Below are positions 35,241-43,892 of a stretch of 64,000 nt of DNA, piece by piece. The notes under the pieces are model-generated. The model ran no database searches. It was not told the origin of the DNA and saw only the letters and a program-made list of their open reading frames with translations. The position numbers were made by a program, and so were the translations under genes. The first letter of the stretch is position 1, and every line of letters starts with the position of its first letter. The DNA is taken from positions 434,001 through 498,000 of the forward strand of contig NZ_CP034157.1 in assembly GCF_003860565.1 (NCBI RefSeq), written 5' to 3'. This DNA comes from Cloacibacterium normanense (GTDB taxonomy: Bacteria > Bacteroidota > Bacteroidia > Flavobacteriales > Weeksellaceae).

Positions 35241-35573
35241 ATGAGTGAATTAATGCCTTGCCCAAAATGTGGAAGCGAATTTACCTACGAACAAGACAAT
35301 CTTTTGGTTTGCAGTCAATGTTTCCACGAGTTCGATCCTGCAGAAGTAGGTGCAGAAGATAAAATTTTCGATAGCAACGGAAATGAATTGCAAAATGGTG
35401 ATTCTGTGGTAGTTATTAAAGATTTACCAGTAAAAGGAGCGCCAAAACCTGTAAAAGCTGGAACTAAGGTGAAAAATATTAGATTAAGACCAGGTTCAGA
35501 TCACAATATCGATTGTAAAATAGATGGTTTCGGAGCAATGGCATTGAAGTCTGAATTTGTGAAGAAAGCTTAA
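35241..35573 (+). CDS. yjdM: PhnA/YjdM-family zinc-ribbon protein
   Basis: A 110-residue protein of the PhnA/YjdM family. An N-terminal zinc ribbon has two Cys pairs, CPKC and CSQC (residues 7-10 and 28-31). An SH3-like PhnA domain follows ([37 protein letters not shown]). The family was linked to alkylphosphonate use, but no phn genes are nearby and the real role is unclear. Length equals the usual 110-115 residues. Confidence 0.93.
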   Translation: MSELMPCPKCGSEFTYEQDNLLVCSQCFHEFDPAEVGAEDKIFDSNGNELQNGDSVVVIKDLPVKGAPKPVKAGTKVKNIRLRPGSDHNIDCKIDGFGAMALKSEFVKKA

Positions 35574-35879
35574 GAACATTTTAATTTGCACAAATTTTCT
35601 CGAATTACTCAAATTACTGATTTGGCAAAATTTGTATAATTCGAGGAAATTAGCACAATTTCTAAAAAAAAAGGAAAGATTTGGCAGGGTTCTTTTCTAA
35701 GACTTTGATTGTTCGTATGAAACGAATCTAATTTCAGTCCATCAAGGCAGAAAGAGAATTAACCAAAAATTTCCTTACGTTTTTCAGGGAAGACAAAATT
35801 AATAAATTTTCTAGAAATAAAATGAAATTTTAGTTGGATGTTCTAAACGATGAATTTTAAACTCAACTTTTACCTTTAC
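35574..35879. other. Non-coding stretch with imperfect inverted repeat
   Basis: No credible gene is seen in these 306 bp. CTCGAATTA at 35599-35607 is matched by TAATTCGAG at 35637-35645, inside imperfect arms of about 23 nt containing TTTGCACAAATTTTC and GGAAATTAGCACAA. The rest is A/T-rich. Confidence 0.5.
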
Positions 35880-36818
35880 CTAATCCTTAATCTCAACCTT
35901 AATATTTCCCTCCAATTTGTTTTCTGAATACATAACAAGCGGAATATTATGAACTAAAATCTTGTTCCAATAATGGTTTCCTGCAAATCTGCTTTCTACA
36001 ATTTGAGCATCTAAACCATTTTCGGTGATTTTAATTTGATGCGGGAAGAAATAATTTTTAGAAACGTTGAGTACAGATTTTTCTTCTTCGGAAATGGTAT
36101 TTACTTCGCCCAGAAGTTTTGCTACATAAGCATTATAAGGATTTCTGAAAGTTTCTTCAGCGTTGTCATTTTGAATCAATCTTCCTTCTTGTAGTACAAT
36201 AATTTGGTCTGTCCAAGGAAGAATTTCTTGAATTTCGTGAGTAGAAATCATCACAGAAAGTTCATGTTCTTTAGCATAATTAAACAAACGCTCTCTCAAT
36301 TCCATTTTTCTGGAATAATCCAAATTGCTGAAAGGTTCATCTAATAAAAGCAGTTTTGGCATTACAGAAAGCGCTCTCGCAATCGCAACTCGCTGTTGCT
36401 GACCACCACTTAAATTTTTTGGCAAAACATGAGCGTAATCTTCTAGTCCAACTACTTGTAAAAGTTCCTGAATTTTTTGCTTTTTCTCGGAAAGATTGGT
36501 GTTAGAAATAAATTTCCCAATATTTTCGGAAACAGTAAGATAAGGCATTAAATCATAATTTTGAGAAACCAACTTCATGCCGAGTTCTCCTGGAACAATG
36601 TTTCCTTTCGGTCCGAAAAGTCTTTCGTCTTCCAAATAAATTTCTCCGCTTTGCCAATCAAACAAACCGTAAATAATATTAAGAAGAGTAGATTTTCCAC
36701 AGCCAGATTCGCCAGCCAAAGCAATAATTTTACCTTTTTCTACAGAAAGATTGATATTTCTGAAAAGTAAAGTTCCGGGTTTGTAACCGAAATATAAGTT
36801 TCTAACATTCAAAAGCAT
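35880..36818 (-). CDS. ABC transporter ATP-binding protein
   Basis: A 312-residue ATPase subunit. Walker A is GESGCGKST (about residues 35-43), the signature is LSGGQQQRVAIARAL, Walker B is LLLLDEPFSNLD and the H-loop is STHEIQEIL. The C-terminal 75 residues form an extra domain, perhaps regulatory, as in MalK/PotA-like proteins. I choose MLLNVRNLYFG at 36818 instead of the ATG two codons upstream, because a minus-strand -7 element (TATTTTTG at 36829-36822) overlaps the earlier one. No permease or binding protein gene is next to it, so substrate and direction are unknown. Confidence 0.88.
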   Translation of the reverse strand: MLLNVRNLYFGYKPGTLLFRNINLSVEKGKIIALAGESGCGKSTLLNIIYGLFDWQSGEIYLEDERLFGPKGNIVPGELGMKLVSQNYDLMPYLTVSENIGKFISNTNLSEKKQKIQELLQVVGLEDYAHVLPKNLSGGQQQRVAIARALSVMPKLLLLDEPFSNLDYSRKMELRERLFNYAKEHELSVMISTHEIQEILPWTDQIIVLQEGRLIQNDNAEETFRNPYNAYVAKLLGEVNTISEEEKSVLNVSKNYFFPHQIKITENGLDAQIVESRFAGNHYWNKILVHNIPLVMYSENKLEGNIKVEIKD

Positions 36819-36909
36819 ATACAAAAATAAGCATAATAAAAGAATTTTTGAAAATTTGAAGAGAAATTTCTTACTTTAGCAGAAGTAAAATGATAAAAAA
36901 CAGTTAAAA

Positions 36910-37566
36910 ATGAAAAAGAATTTATATAGCGTTTTTGGAGTTTTAGTCCTCTCTTTTTTAGTGATTTCTTGTGGTAAAGATAAACCTGTAACCAGCGAAG
37001 CCAATGAAGTTTTAACCGAAACTGACGGTGTGCTCTACAAAGTAGACACCATGAACAGTAGAATAGAGTGGAAAGGTTATAAAGTGCTAAAGTCTGATCA
37101 AACCACACATTTCGGAGAGATAAAATTTGAAAGTGGAGATGTTACTGTAAAAGATGGTAAACTGCAATCAGGAAAATTCGTGGCAGATATTACCACACTA
37201 GAAAATATAGATTTAAAAGATGACCAAGAAATGAAAGCTAAATTAGAAGGTCATCTGAAAAGTGGAGATTTCTTCGAGGTAGAAAAATTTCCTACCGCTT
37301 CTTATGAAATTACCAAAGTAACCAAAAATGCAGCTGGAGATTACAACACGCTTTTAGAAGGAAATCTTACGATTAAAGGCATCACAAAACCAGTTCAGTT
37401 TAAAGCAAATGTAACGGTAGCTGACGGAAATGTAAGCATTGCAAGTGAACCAACAGATATTAACAGAGAAGATTTCGGGTTGAAATTTGAACTTCCTCTA
37501 GAAAATGGTTTGCTAAACAAAGAAATTAATCTTCAGATTTTGGTAAAAGCTTTAGAAAGCAAGTAA
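36910..37566 (+). CDS. YceI family lipoprotein
   Basis: A 218-residue YceI-family protein with a lipoprotein signal (MKKNLYSVFGVLVLSFLVISC, Cys at 21). The YceI domain covers about residues 45-216: YKVDTMNSRIEWKGYKVLKS at the start, FVADITTLENIDLKDDQEMK, then FPTASYEITKVTK and LTIKGITKPVQF. The lipocalin-like fold of family members binds isoprenoid lipids. Lipidation suggests outer-membrane attachment. It is followed by a strong terminator and is a single-gene unit. Confidence 0.92.
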   Translation: MKKNLYSVFGVLVLSFLVISCGKDKPVTSEANEVLTETDGVLYKVDTMNSRIEWKGYKVLKSDQTTHFGEIKFESGDVTVKDGKLQSGKFVADITTLENIDLKDDQEMKAKLEGHLKSGDFFEVEKFPTASYEITKVTKNAAGDYNTLLEGNLTIKGITKPVQFKANVTVADGNVSIASEPTDINREDFGLKFELPLENGLLNKEINLQILVKALESK

Positions 37567-37571
37567 TTCTC

Positions 37572-37587
37572 AAGAGCCAAGTAAAAA
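37572..37587. repeat. 16-bp word shared with the polA upstream region
   Basis: AAGAGCCAAGTAAAAA occurs here and, inverted, at 60485-60500. It is part of a longer quasi-repeat (GAGCCAAGTAAAAATAACC) between yceI and its terminator. Confidence 0.85.
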
Positions 37588-37607
37588 TAACCAAGTGAAA
37601 AAAATAG

Positions 37608-37637
37608 GAACTCGCAGTTTTGTGAGTTCTTTTTTTA
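37608..37637 (+). terminator. Terminator after yceI
   Basis: GAACTCGCA (37608-37616) pairs with TGTGAGTTC (37621-37629, one G-T) around GTTT, followed by eight Ts. Confidence 0.88.
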
Positions 37638-37670
37638 TGACTTAAGTTCGGGATTATTCTGTGATGGTTT

Positions 37671-37701
37671 TTGTGGTTAAAAATTAAAATCCGTATTTTT
37701 G
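37671..37701 (+). promoter_or_regulatory. pheS promoter (TTG-N20-TATTTTTG)
   Basis: TTG at 37671-37673 and TATTTTTG at 37694-37701 are 20 nt apart; the leader before ATG 37722 would be about 15 nt. Confidence 0.65.
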
Positions 37702-37721
37702 CAATTCTATAAAACAAACCG

Positions 37722-38732
37722 ATGTTAGATAAGATAGATGAGTTATTGAAAGAAGTGCAAGGTTTTACTTCTACTAACAAAGACGAAATTGAACAATTTC
37801 GTATCAAATTCAATGGGAAAAAGGGAATTTTAAATGATTTTTTCGAAAAATTTAAAGAAGTTCCGAATGAACAGAAAAAAGAATTTGGTCAAAAAATCAA
37901 TACACTCAAACAAGCCGTGAATACTAAGTTAGAAGAGTTGAAAGAAGCTACTTCTAGCCAAATTATTATCGAAAAAGAAGACCTTACGAAACCTGCTTTT
38001 CCGTTGGAATTGGGTTCTCGTCATCCTATTAATTTAGTAAAAGGCAGAATTATTGAGATTTTTAAATCTATTGGTTTTGCAGTTTCTGATGGACCAGAAA
38101 TAGAAGATGATTGGCACAATTTTACTGCGCTTAATTTACCAGAATATCATCCTGCAAGAGATATGCAAGATACATTCTTTATTGAGCAAAATCCAGATGT
38201 TTTATTAAGAACGCATACTTCATCGGTGCAAATTCGTCACATGGAAGAAAATCAGCCGCCAATTAGAATTCTTTCTCCGGGAAGAGTTTTCCGTAACGAA
38301 GCGATTTCTTCTCGTTCACACTGTATTTTCCACCAAATAGAAGGTTTATATATTGATGAAAACGTGAGTTTTGCAGATTTGAAACAAACTTTACAGTTTT
38401 TCACTACAGAACTTTTCGGAAAATCAAAAATCAGAATGAGACCTTCTTATTTTCCTTTTACAGAACCAAGTGCAGAAGTAGATGTTTATTGGGGATTGAA
38501 TTCTGAAACCGATTACAGAATTACCAAAGGAACCGGTTGGTTAGAAATTATGGGTTGCGGAATGGTAGATCCTGCCGTTCTTAAAAATGTAAATATCGAT
38601 GCGGATAAATACTCTGGTTACGCATTCGGAATGGGAATTGAGAGAATCGTAATGTTGCTTTATCAATTGGGAGACATCAGAATGTTTTTCGAAAATGATA
38701 AGAGAATGCTAGAGCAATTCGGGCATTTATAA
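37722..38732 (+). CDS. pheS: Phenylalanine-tRNA ligase alpha subunit
   Basis: PheS is the catalytic subunit of the (alpha-beta)2 phenylalanyl-tRNA synthetase. The 336-residue protein has an N-terminal coiled coil (about 1-90) that binds tRNA, then the class II catalytic core: motif 1 around [19 protein letters not shown], motif 2 [19 protein letters not shown], and motif 3 [37 protein letters not shown] is also conserved. PheT is not adjacent, which is usual for Bacteroidota but unlike the E. coli operon. Confidence 0.97.
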   Translation: MLDKIDELLKEVQGFTSTNKDEIEQFRIKFNGKKGILNDFFEKFKEVPNEQKKEFGQKINTLKQAVNTKLEELKEATSSQIIIEKEDLTKPAFPLELGSRHPINLVKGRIIEIFKSIGFAVSDGPEIEDDWHNFTALNLPEYHPARDMQDTFFIEQNPDVLLRTHTSSVQIRHMEENQPPIRILSPGRVFRNEAISSRSHCIFHQIEGLYIDENVSFADLKQTLQFFTTELFGKSKIRMRPSYFPFTEPSAEVDVYWGLNSETDYRITKGTGWLEIMGCGMVDPAVLKNVNIDADKYSGYAFGMGIERIVMLLYQLGDIRMFFENDKRMLEQFGHL

Positions 38733-38772
38733 ATTAGAATTTATTATTGAAATTTTCAGAAATGATAAAAAG

Positions 38773-38806
38773 AAAGCGTTCAAAATTTTTTGAACGCTTT
38801 TTTATT
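38773..38806. terminator. Bidirectional terminator between pheS and the DUF5916 gene
   Basis: AAAGCGTTCA (38773-38782) pairs with TGAACGCTTT (38791-38800) and the A/T flanks extend it; it serves the two convergent genes. Confidence 0.88.
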
Positions 38807-38807
38807 T

Positions 38808-41234
38808 TTAAGATTTTTTGAACCAATTTTTTGCTCTGTTGTAGTCTAAGAAATAAGTAATTCTGAGCGAAATATTGTTAATCATAGGTTCGTTAAATAA
38901 TCGGTCAAAATTATCTCTCATGCTTAATCTCGCTACATCTAAGAAATTTTGAGCTTGATTTCTATACAGTAAAGTCAGCTGTGAACCTGGCGCAAACCAC
39001 CAACTGTAACGTAAATCCAAGTTCCATGAATTGAAGGTTCCATCTTTGTTTTCGGCGAAAGTAGTGTCTGGATTGAGTTCTCCATTATCTTTTAACGTGT
39101 AAAATTGTCTGTAAGCAACTTCCGAAAAATAATGACGGAAAGTAAGGTTAATCGCCATTTTTTCATTAAAAGTATATTGAGAAGAAACACTGTTTTCTAC
39201 TGAATTTCTTAATCTTCGGCCAATGAAAATGTTCGTGGCATCTTTTCCTACAAATCCAGTTTCATTATTGAAATTAGCATAATTTAAAGTGTGGAAAATA
39301 GAGAAATGGTCATTAAATCGATATCGGGTATTGATTTCTGAAATGTACGTAATTCTCTTGTCTTCGTTATATTTATAAAATTCTACAAAACCACCGATTT
39401 TGAATTTTTTTCTTTCGTCTGTATTGGCAAAAACCCATGGATTATACATTGCCGGAATGAAAAGATATTTTCCGAAGGTTCTAGGTTCGTAAATGTCATT
39501 GGTTCCGATAGGTTTTACCATCAATCCTCCTCCGAAATTGAAAAACTTTTTATTGGTAATTTGTAAATTTTGGTGAATCACGAAATCTGCAAATAAATCG
39601 GTTTCTAATCTTCTGTTATTGTTTACTTTAATACTGTAATTCAATTGATTGATATTGCCTTTTGGTTGCAAATAACGGTAATTATAATTGGCGCTATAAT
39701 TCACATAATTGGTTTGTCCAGTAAATCCAAGATCGTTAATGTCATAATTTTTATCTCTCAAGAAAACTTCTGCGCCGAATTGATGCCCTTTAATAATTTG
39801 GTTAAAACCAGCACTTCCTTCAAAACCGAATTTTTGTTTTTGATTTTCGAAAACCCAACTTCCCTCTGTAGAACCGAATACAGAAAATGTATTTTTCTTA
39901 TTGGTTAAGTCAAGGAAAACTCCAGTTGCATTAGCATCTCTGAAATCTCCGCTTCTCATCACACTTGTATTGATGAGGGAAACCGAAGAATTTTCACGAA
40001 ATCTTTGGTCTAAAACAAAGACATTGTAATTCGCCAAAGGTTCTGTTACTTCTTTTCTGATTTCGCCAGTGTTGATATTTCTGATGGAAGCTTCCGTTTT
40101 TTCGGTAATGGCATTGAAAAATCCAATTCCTAAGCCTTTTTTGGTTCTTCCTGAAATTTTAGTAGCGTTAAAAAGTTTTACTTTTTCTGGATTTTCTGCA
40201 AATTCTTCATCGGCTGCAAGTTGAGGAAACTTACTTGGGAAACCACCAATTCTTCTGGAATAAAACATATTTCCTTTGTTGAAAAGCTCTGTTCCTTCAT
40301 TGAAAAACGATCGCTGTTCACTGAACTGTTGTTCAAATGGTCCTAAATTTAAAACGGTAGCATCAAAATTGGCTTGTCCAAAATCGGGAATTAAAGTGGT
40401 GTCTAGTGTAAAAGCGTCATTAATTCCATATTTCACGTCCATTCCGCCATTGATGTTGGTAGTGGTTTTTCCGTCAAAATAATTTACATAACTCGAAAAA
40501 TAAGGAAGGAATGACAATCTGGTAGGCGTTTGTATATTTTCTACGCCGTTTAGAATTCCGTCATATAATAAGAAGCTTCCTTTTTGATTATTCACATGAT
40601 TCCATGTATAAGCGGTTTGCAATCGATTAATTTGTCTGAAAAAATTAATTCCCCACTGTTGTTTCTCGCTTTTAGGAAATCTCATCTCGAAATATGGGAT
40701 TTTCATCTCAACAGACCAACCGTTTTCTAAAATTTTCACGCCAGAATACCAAATTCCGTTCCATGAAAAATCTTCACCATTTTGATTGGTAATTTTGCTG
40801 TCTGCTTGTACACCTGCTGCAGTTACAAAGAGTTCTAAACTCTGCTGTTTATCATTATATCCATTAATAAAAAGTACGAAGAAATCATCATTTCCTATAT
40901 TGTCTCTTTCGGTGAGTTCTTTCCCGATTTTAGAAGGTTCTTTATCATACATCATCGCAGAAACATAAATCCCAGTATCGTCATAAGCGACTTTTACTTC
41001 TGTTTTGAAATCAGGATTTTCAGCTTTGCCATTATTAGGTCTTAGTTCTATAAAATCATTGGCAATAGGTGCGTTTTTCCAAATTTCATCATCTAAAATT
41101 CCATCAATCTTTGGCGCTTTTTCTGCTCTTACCGCGTTGATGGTTTTCCGGGTAATGTTTTCGGTTTTTTCTTCTTGTGCCGAGGAAAAACCAACAAAAA
41201 GAAAAGTGAATAAGATGATGATTTGAACTTTCAT
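38808..41234 (-). CDS. DUF5916 family protein with N-terminal CBM9-like domain
   Basis: An 808-residue exported protein. I choose ATG 41234 (MKVQIIILFTFLFVGFSSAQ, a signal peptide) over a start 10 codons upstream. Residues 45-215 resemble the family 9 carbohydrate-binding fold (APKIDGILDDEIWKNAPIA; VKVAYDDTGIYVSAMMYD; WSVEMKIPYFEMRFP). The remaining 590 residues are DUF5916, with long alternating strands that look like an outer-membrane barrel (SQLTLLYRNQAQNFL; final ISLRITYFLDYNRAKNW). Function is unknown; surface location is inferred. Confidence 0.9.
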   Translation of the reverse strand: MKVQIIILFTFLFVGFSSAQEEKTENITRKTINAVRAEKAPKIDGILDDEIWKNAPIANDFIELRPNNGKAENPDFKTEVKVAYDDTGIYVSAMMYDKEPSKIGKELTERDNIGNDDFFVLFINGYNDKQQSLELFVTAAGVQADSKITNQNGEDFSWNGIWYSGVKILENGWSVEMKIPYFEMRFPKSEKQQWGINFFRQINRLQTAYTWNHVNNQKGSFLLYDGILNGVENIQTPTRLSFLPYFSSYVNYFDGKTTTNINGGMDVKYGINDAFTLDTTLIPDFGQANFDATVLNLGPFEQQFSEQRSFFNEGTELFNKGNMFYSRRIGGFPSKFPQLAADEEFAENPEKVKLFNATKISGRTKKGLGIGFFNAITEKTEASIRNINTGEIRKEVTEPLANYNVFVLDQRFRENSSVSLINTSVMRSGDFRDANATGVFLDLTNKKNTFSVFGSTEGSWVFENQKQKFGFEGSAGFNQIIKGHQFGAEVFLRDKNYDINDLGFTGQTNYVNYSANYNYRYLQPKGNINQLNYSIKVNNNRRLETDLFADFVIHQNLQITNKKFFNFGGGLMVKPIGTNDIYEPRTFGKYLFIPAMYNPWVFANTDERKKFKIGGFVEFYKYNEDKRITYISEINTRYRFNDHFSIFHTLNYANFNNETGFVGKDATNIFIGRRLRNSVENSVSSQYTFNEKMAINLTFRHYFSEVAYRQFYTLKDNGELNPDTTFAENKDGTFNSWNLDLRYSWWFAPGSQLTLLYRNQAQNFLDVARLSMRDNFDRLFNEPMINNISLRITYFLDYNRAKNWFKKS

Positions 41235-41323
41235 GTATTTTTTATTTAAAGAAATTAGTTGCAAAAAATTTTCATTTGTTTCAATTAGAACAACTAATCT
41301 TTTAGTTTTATTACATTAAGTAC

Positions 41324-41353
41324 AAAAAAATCCTACAAAAATTGTCGGATTTT
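41324..41353 (-). terminator. Terminator after the DUF3108 gene
   Basis: AAAATCC (41327-41333) and GGATTTT (41347-41353) pair; ACAA/TTGT extend the stem inward past one mismatch. Confidence 0.75.
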
Positions 41354-41367
41354 ATATTTCAAGAAAT

Positions 41368-42132
41368 TTATTTAGAAAAATTCAAAGGATATTTTACGTT
41401 GGCATATCCGTCTAAACTTGCTTTGAGAGAACCTACTAAAAGTTCTGCTCTAATTTCTACGGGAACGTGGTTTTCGTCATTGGTGACCCACATCGTAACG
41501 CCTTCTTGAGATTTAAAAATTCTACCACTCATTACGTAAGGTTTGATTTTAAGGCAAGAAATATCTCCAAATTTGGTAGTTTTGTTTTCTACAGCAACCA
41601 CTTTTAGCATAAAAGGATAAGACTCGTCATCAATCCAAACGTTCATTTTAATATTACTTCCTACTTTAAATTTAGATTTGTCCATGCTTCTAAGGTTGTA
41701 AAAAGAAGAAAGCATATCTTGAATTCCTCTCATAGTTTTAAAATTTTTAGAAGTTTGGTCTAATTTATTGGTTAGGGTAAGAGATTGATTATCATGGTTA
41801 AATTCGGTTTCATAATGTCTTCTGTAACCACCTTCCGAAACGTTTCTAACATAATAACTAGGCAATCCAGTAGCGATATTGATGTAACTTTCATACACAT
41901 CATCCACTTTGAAGAAAGCTCTTACCGCACCAGTACTTTTCCCAATTCCTGTCACTCTGTAATGAGGTTTTCCTTTATAAGTAATTTGGTTGGTGGTAAG
42001 AGTTGCTGTTCCTGCATTTAAGAAACCATAATGTAATCTATAAGAGAGTTTTTCACCACTTTTGATATTGTCAATTTGTGAAAAAACAGTGATTGAAATT
42101 AATAAAAATATAAAATTGAATATTTTTTTCAT
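41368..42132 (-). CDS. DUF3108 domain-containing exported protein
   Basis: A 254-residue protein with a signal peptide (MKKIFNFIFLLISITVFSQ). The DUF3108 domain fills the rest: SGEKLSYRLHYGFLNAGTATL near the start, DVYESYINIATGLPSYYVRN, and MWVTNDENHVPVEIRAELLVG toward the end, as in related proteins of Bacteroidota. Such proteins are predicted periplasmic beta-rich proteins of unknown function. The gene diverges from the ferredoxin-NADP reductase gene; the 185-bp gap carries a Crp/Fnr-like palindrome. Confidence 0.9.
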   Translation of the reverse strand: MKKIFNFIFLLISITVFSQIDNIKSGEKLSYRLHYGFLNAGTATLTTNQITYKGKPHYRVTGIGKSTGAVRAFFKVDDVYESYINIATGLPSYYVRNVSEGGYRRHYETEFNHDNQSLTLTNKLDQTSKNFKTMRGIQDMLSSFYNLRSMDKSKFKVGSNIKMNVWIDDESYPFMLKVVAVENKTTKFGDISCLKIKPYVMSGRIFKSQEGVTMWVTNDENHVPVEIRAELLVGSLKASLDGYANVKYPLNFSK

Positions 42133-42210
42133 AATCGATTTTTAAATATTTATTTCTTCGCAAATTCTTTGCCAAAATTTTAAAGCGGCAATTTTACGCA
42201 TAATCAGTTG

Positions 42211-42222
42211 TGACAAATGTCA
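42211..42222. promoter_or_regulatory. Crp/Fnr-type palindrome (TGACAAATGTCA)
   Basis: TGACA-AA-TGTCA is a TGA-N6-TCA palindrome in the wider context GTTGTGACAAATGTCATAA, like Crp/Fnr/HcpR boxes. It is centred about 40 nt upstream of the -7 element of the ferredoxin reductase gene and also upstream of the divergent DUF3108 gene. Regulator and effect are inferred only. Confidence 0.45.
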
Positions 42223-42255
42223 TAAAAGTTACATAGGCCAAACCACAAAATTTGC

Positions 42256-42263
42256 TATATTTG
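42256..42263 (+). promoter_or_regulatory. -7 promoter element (TATATTTG) for the ferredoxin reductase gene
   Basis: TATATTTG matches TAnnTTTG and lies 54 nt before ATG 42318. No clear -33 TTG is seen, which would fit an activator-dependent promoter. Confidence 0.5.
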
Positions 42264-42317
42264 CAAAAAATGAAAAGTTTTTATTCGTAATTCAAATTTA
42301 CAATAAAAAATATATAA

Positions 42318-43370
42318 ATGATAAATACAGATTTATTGATTATCGGAGCCGGACCAACCGGTCTTTTTGCTGTTTTTGAGGCAGGTTTACTTAAAATTAA
42401 ATGTCACATCATAGATGCATTACCACAACCAGGTGGTCAATTGGCAGAACTTTATCCTAAGAAACCAATTTTTGATATTCCTGGCTATCCATCAGTGTTG
42501 GCAGGTGAATTGGTAGATAATTTAATGGAACAAATTAAACAGTTTGAGCCTGGATTTACCTTGGCAGAAACTGCAACTACTCTTAATAAATTAGAAGATG
42601 GAACGTTCGAAGTGATTACCAATAAAGGTACCGTTCACCGTGCAAAAGCTGTGGCAATTGCTGGTGGTTTAGGAACTTTCGAGCCGAGAAAACCTTTGAT
42701 TGACAATATTGCAGACTACGAAGAAAAAGGAGTAGAATATTTTGTGAAAAATCCTGAACATTTCAGAGATAAAAATATTGTAATTGCTGGTGGTGGTGAT
42801 TCTGCACTAGACTGGAGTATTTTCTTATCTAATGTGGCAAAATCTGTTACGCTTATTCACCGTAGAAATGAGTTTAGAGGTGCTCTTGACTCTGTAGAAA
42901 AGGTACAAGAACTTAAAAACGCAGGTAAAATTAACTTAATTACACCTGCAGAAGTAATTGGTCTAAAAGGTGATGGTCATATAGAAGCTATTACAGTAGA
43001 TAAAGAAGGTGAAATTTACGATTTAGCAACCGATTATTTTATTCCGCTATTTGGATTAACTCCTAAATTAGGTGATATTGCGAATTGGGGATTAGAAATT
43101 GAGAAAAATGCGATTGTGGTAAATAACGCTTTGGATTATCAAACCAATATTGAAGGCGTTTATGCAATTGGCGACGTGAATACTTATCCAGGAAAATTAA
43201 AACTAATTTTGTGTGGTTTCCACGAAGCAACTTTGATGTGCCAAAGTGTCTACAATAGAATGAATCCTGGCAGAAAATATGTCTTGAAATATACTACTGT
43301 AAGTGGAGTAGATGGTTTTGACGGAACCAGAAAAGAAGCCGAAAAAGCAGTAGTGAAGAAGATAGACTAA
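42318..43370 (+). CDS. Ferredoxin-NADP reductase, thioredoxin-reductase-like type
   Basis: A 350-residue flavoprotein that moves electrons between NADPH and ferredoxin. The N-terminal FAD site is LLIIGAGPTGLFAVFEAG; the NADPH domain has IVIAGGGDSALDWSIFL and VTLIHRRNEFRGA; the second FAD segment is VYAIGDVNTYPGKLKLI. There is no CxxC redox pair where thioredoxin reductase has one, which points to the YumC-type ferredoxin reductase. A [2Fe-2S] ferredoxin gene follows after 92 bp and is the probable partner. Confidence 0.92.
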   Translation: MINTDLLIIGAGPTGLFAVFEAGLLKIKCHIIDALPQPGGQLAELYPKKPIFDIPGYPSVLAGELVDNLMEQIKQFEPGFTLAETATTLNKLEDGTFEVITNKGTVHRAKAVAIAGGLGTFEPRKPLIDNIADYEEKGVEYFVKNPEHFRDKNIVIAGGGDSALDWSIFLSNVAKSVTLIHRRNEFRGALDSVEKVQELKNAGKINLITPAEVIGLKGDGHIEAITVDKEGEIYDLATDYFIPLFGLTPKLGDIANWGLEIEKNAIVVNNALDYQTNIEGVYAIGDVNTYPGKLKLILCGFHEATLMCQSVYNRMNPGRKYVLKYTTVSGVDGFDGTRKEAEKAVVKKID

Positions 43371-43391
43371 ATTTTTAGTATTTGGTACTGA

Positions 43392-43452
43392 GTATTTTGG
43401 TAGCTAGACTTTTTACCAATTACTAATTACCAACTACCAATTACCAAAATAC
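43392..43452. repeat. Inverted and word-like repeats between the reductase and ferredoxin genes
   Basis: GTATTTTGGTA (43392-43402) is the exact inverse of TACCAAAATAC (43442-43452). Between them are quasi-repeats of TTACCAA/CTACCAA/TTACTAA. The segment ending at 43461 closely resembles 63792-63812, which likewise lies just before a start codon. Confidence 0.8.
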
Positions 43453-43462
43453 AACTACTAAA

Positions 43463-43792
43463 ATGTTAGACGTAAACATAAAAATTACAGATAGAAACGG
43501 AGTTACCCATGAAGTGGTAGCGCCAACAGATATGGCGATGAACTTGATGGAAATCGTGAAACTCTATGAATTAGCAGAAGAAGGAACCATTGGTGTTTGT
43601 GGAGGAATGGCAATGTGCGCATCTTGTCAATGCTATGTAAATAGTGATACTCCGCTTCCTGAAAAATCTGATGAAGAAGAAGCGATGCTTTCTGAAGCTT
43701 ACAATGTAAAAGAAAATTCTAGATTAGGTTGTCAAATTCACATTACAGAACATTTAGAAGGTCTGGAAGTAGAGTTGGCTCCTTATGAATAA
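43463..43792 (+). CDS. [2Fe-2S] ferredoxin, adrenodoxin type
   Basis: A 109-residue ferredoxin. The cluster ligands are Cys46, Cys52, Cys55 and Cys90 (CGGMAMCASC, then SRLGC), the C-X5-C-X2-C-Xn-C pattern of adrenodoxin and ISC-type ferredoxins. VPTD-like strand MLDVNIKITDRNG opens the beta-grasp fold. It probably receives electrons from the reductase encoded just upstream; no cytochrome P450 or isc genes are nearby, so the final acceptor is unknown. Confidence 0.94.
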   Translation: MLDVNIKITDRNGVTHEVVAPTDMAMNLMEIVKLYELAEEGTIGVCGGMAMCASCQCYVNSDTPLPEKSDEEEAMLSEAYNVKENSRLGCQIHITEHLEGLEVELAPYE

Positions 43793-43814
43793 GGAAATTT
43801 AAAAAATAAAGTAA

Positions 43815-43873
43815 GAGCAAGTTATGACTTGTTCATCAAAAATAAAAAGACGCAACTTAGTTGCGTCTTTTTT
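43815..43873. terminator. Tandem hairpins, bidirectional terminator between ferredoxin and pepD
   Basis: A first hairpin GAGCAAGT/ACTTGTTC (43815-43834, one G-T) is followed by a strong one, AAAAAGACGCAAC (43844-43856) with GTTGCGTCTTTTT (43860-43872). Confidence 0.88.
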
Positions 43874-43892
43874 ATGGATAATTATTTGATGT

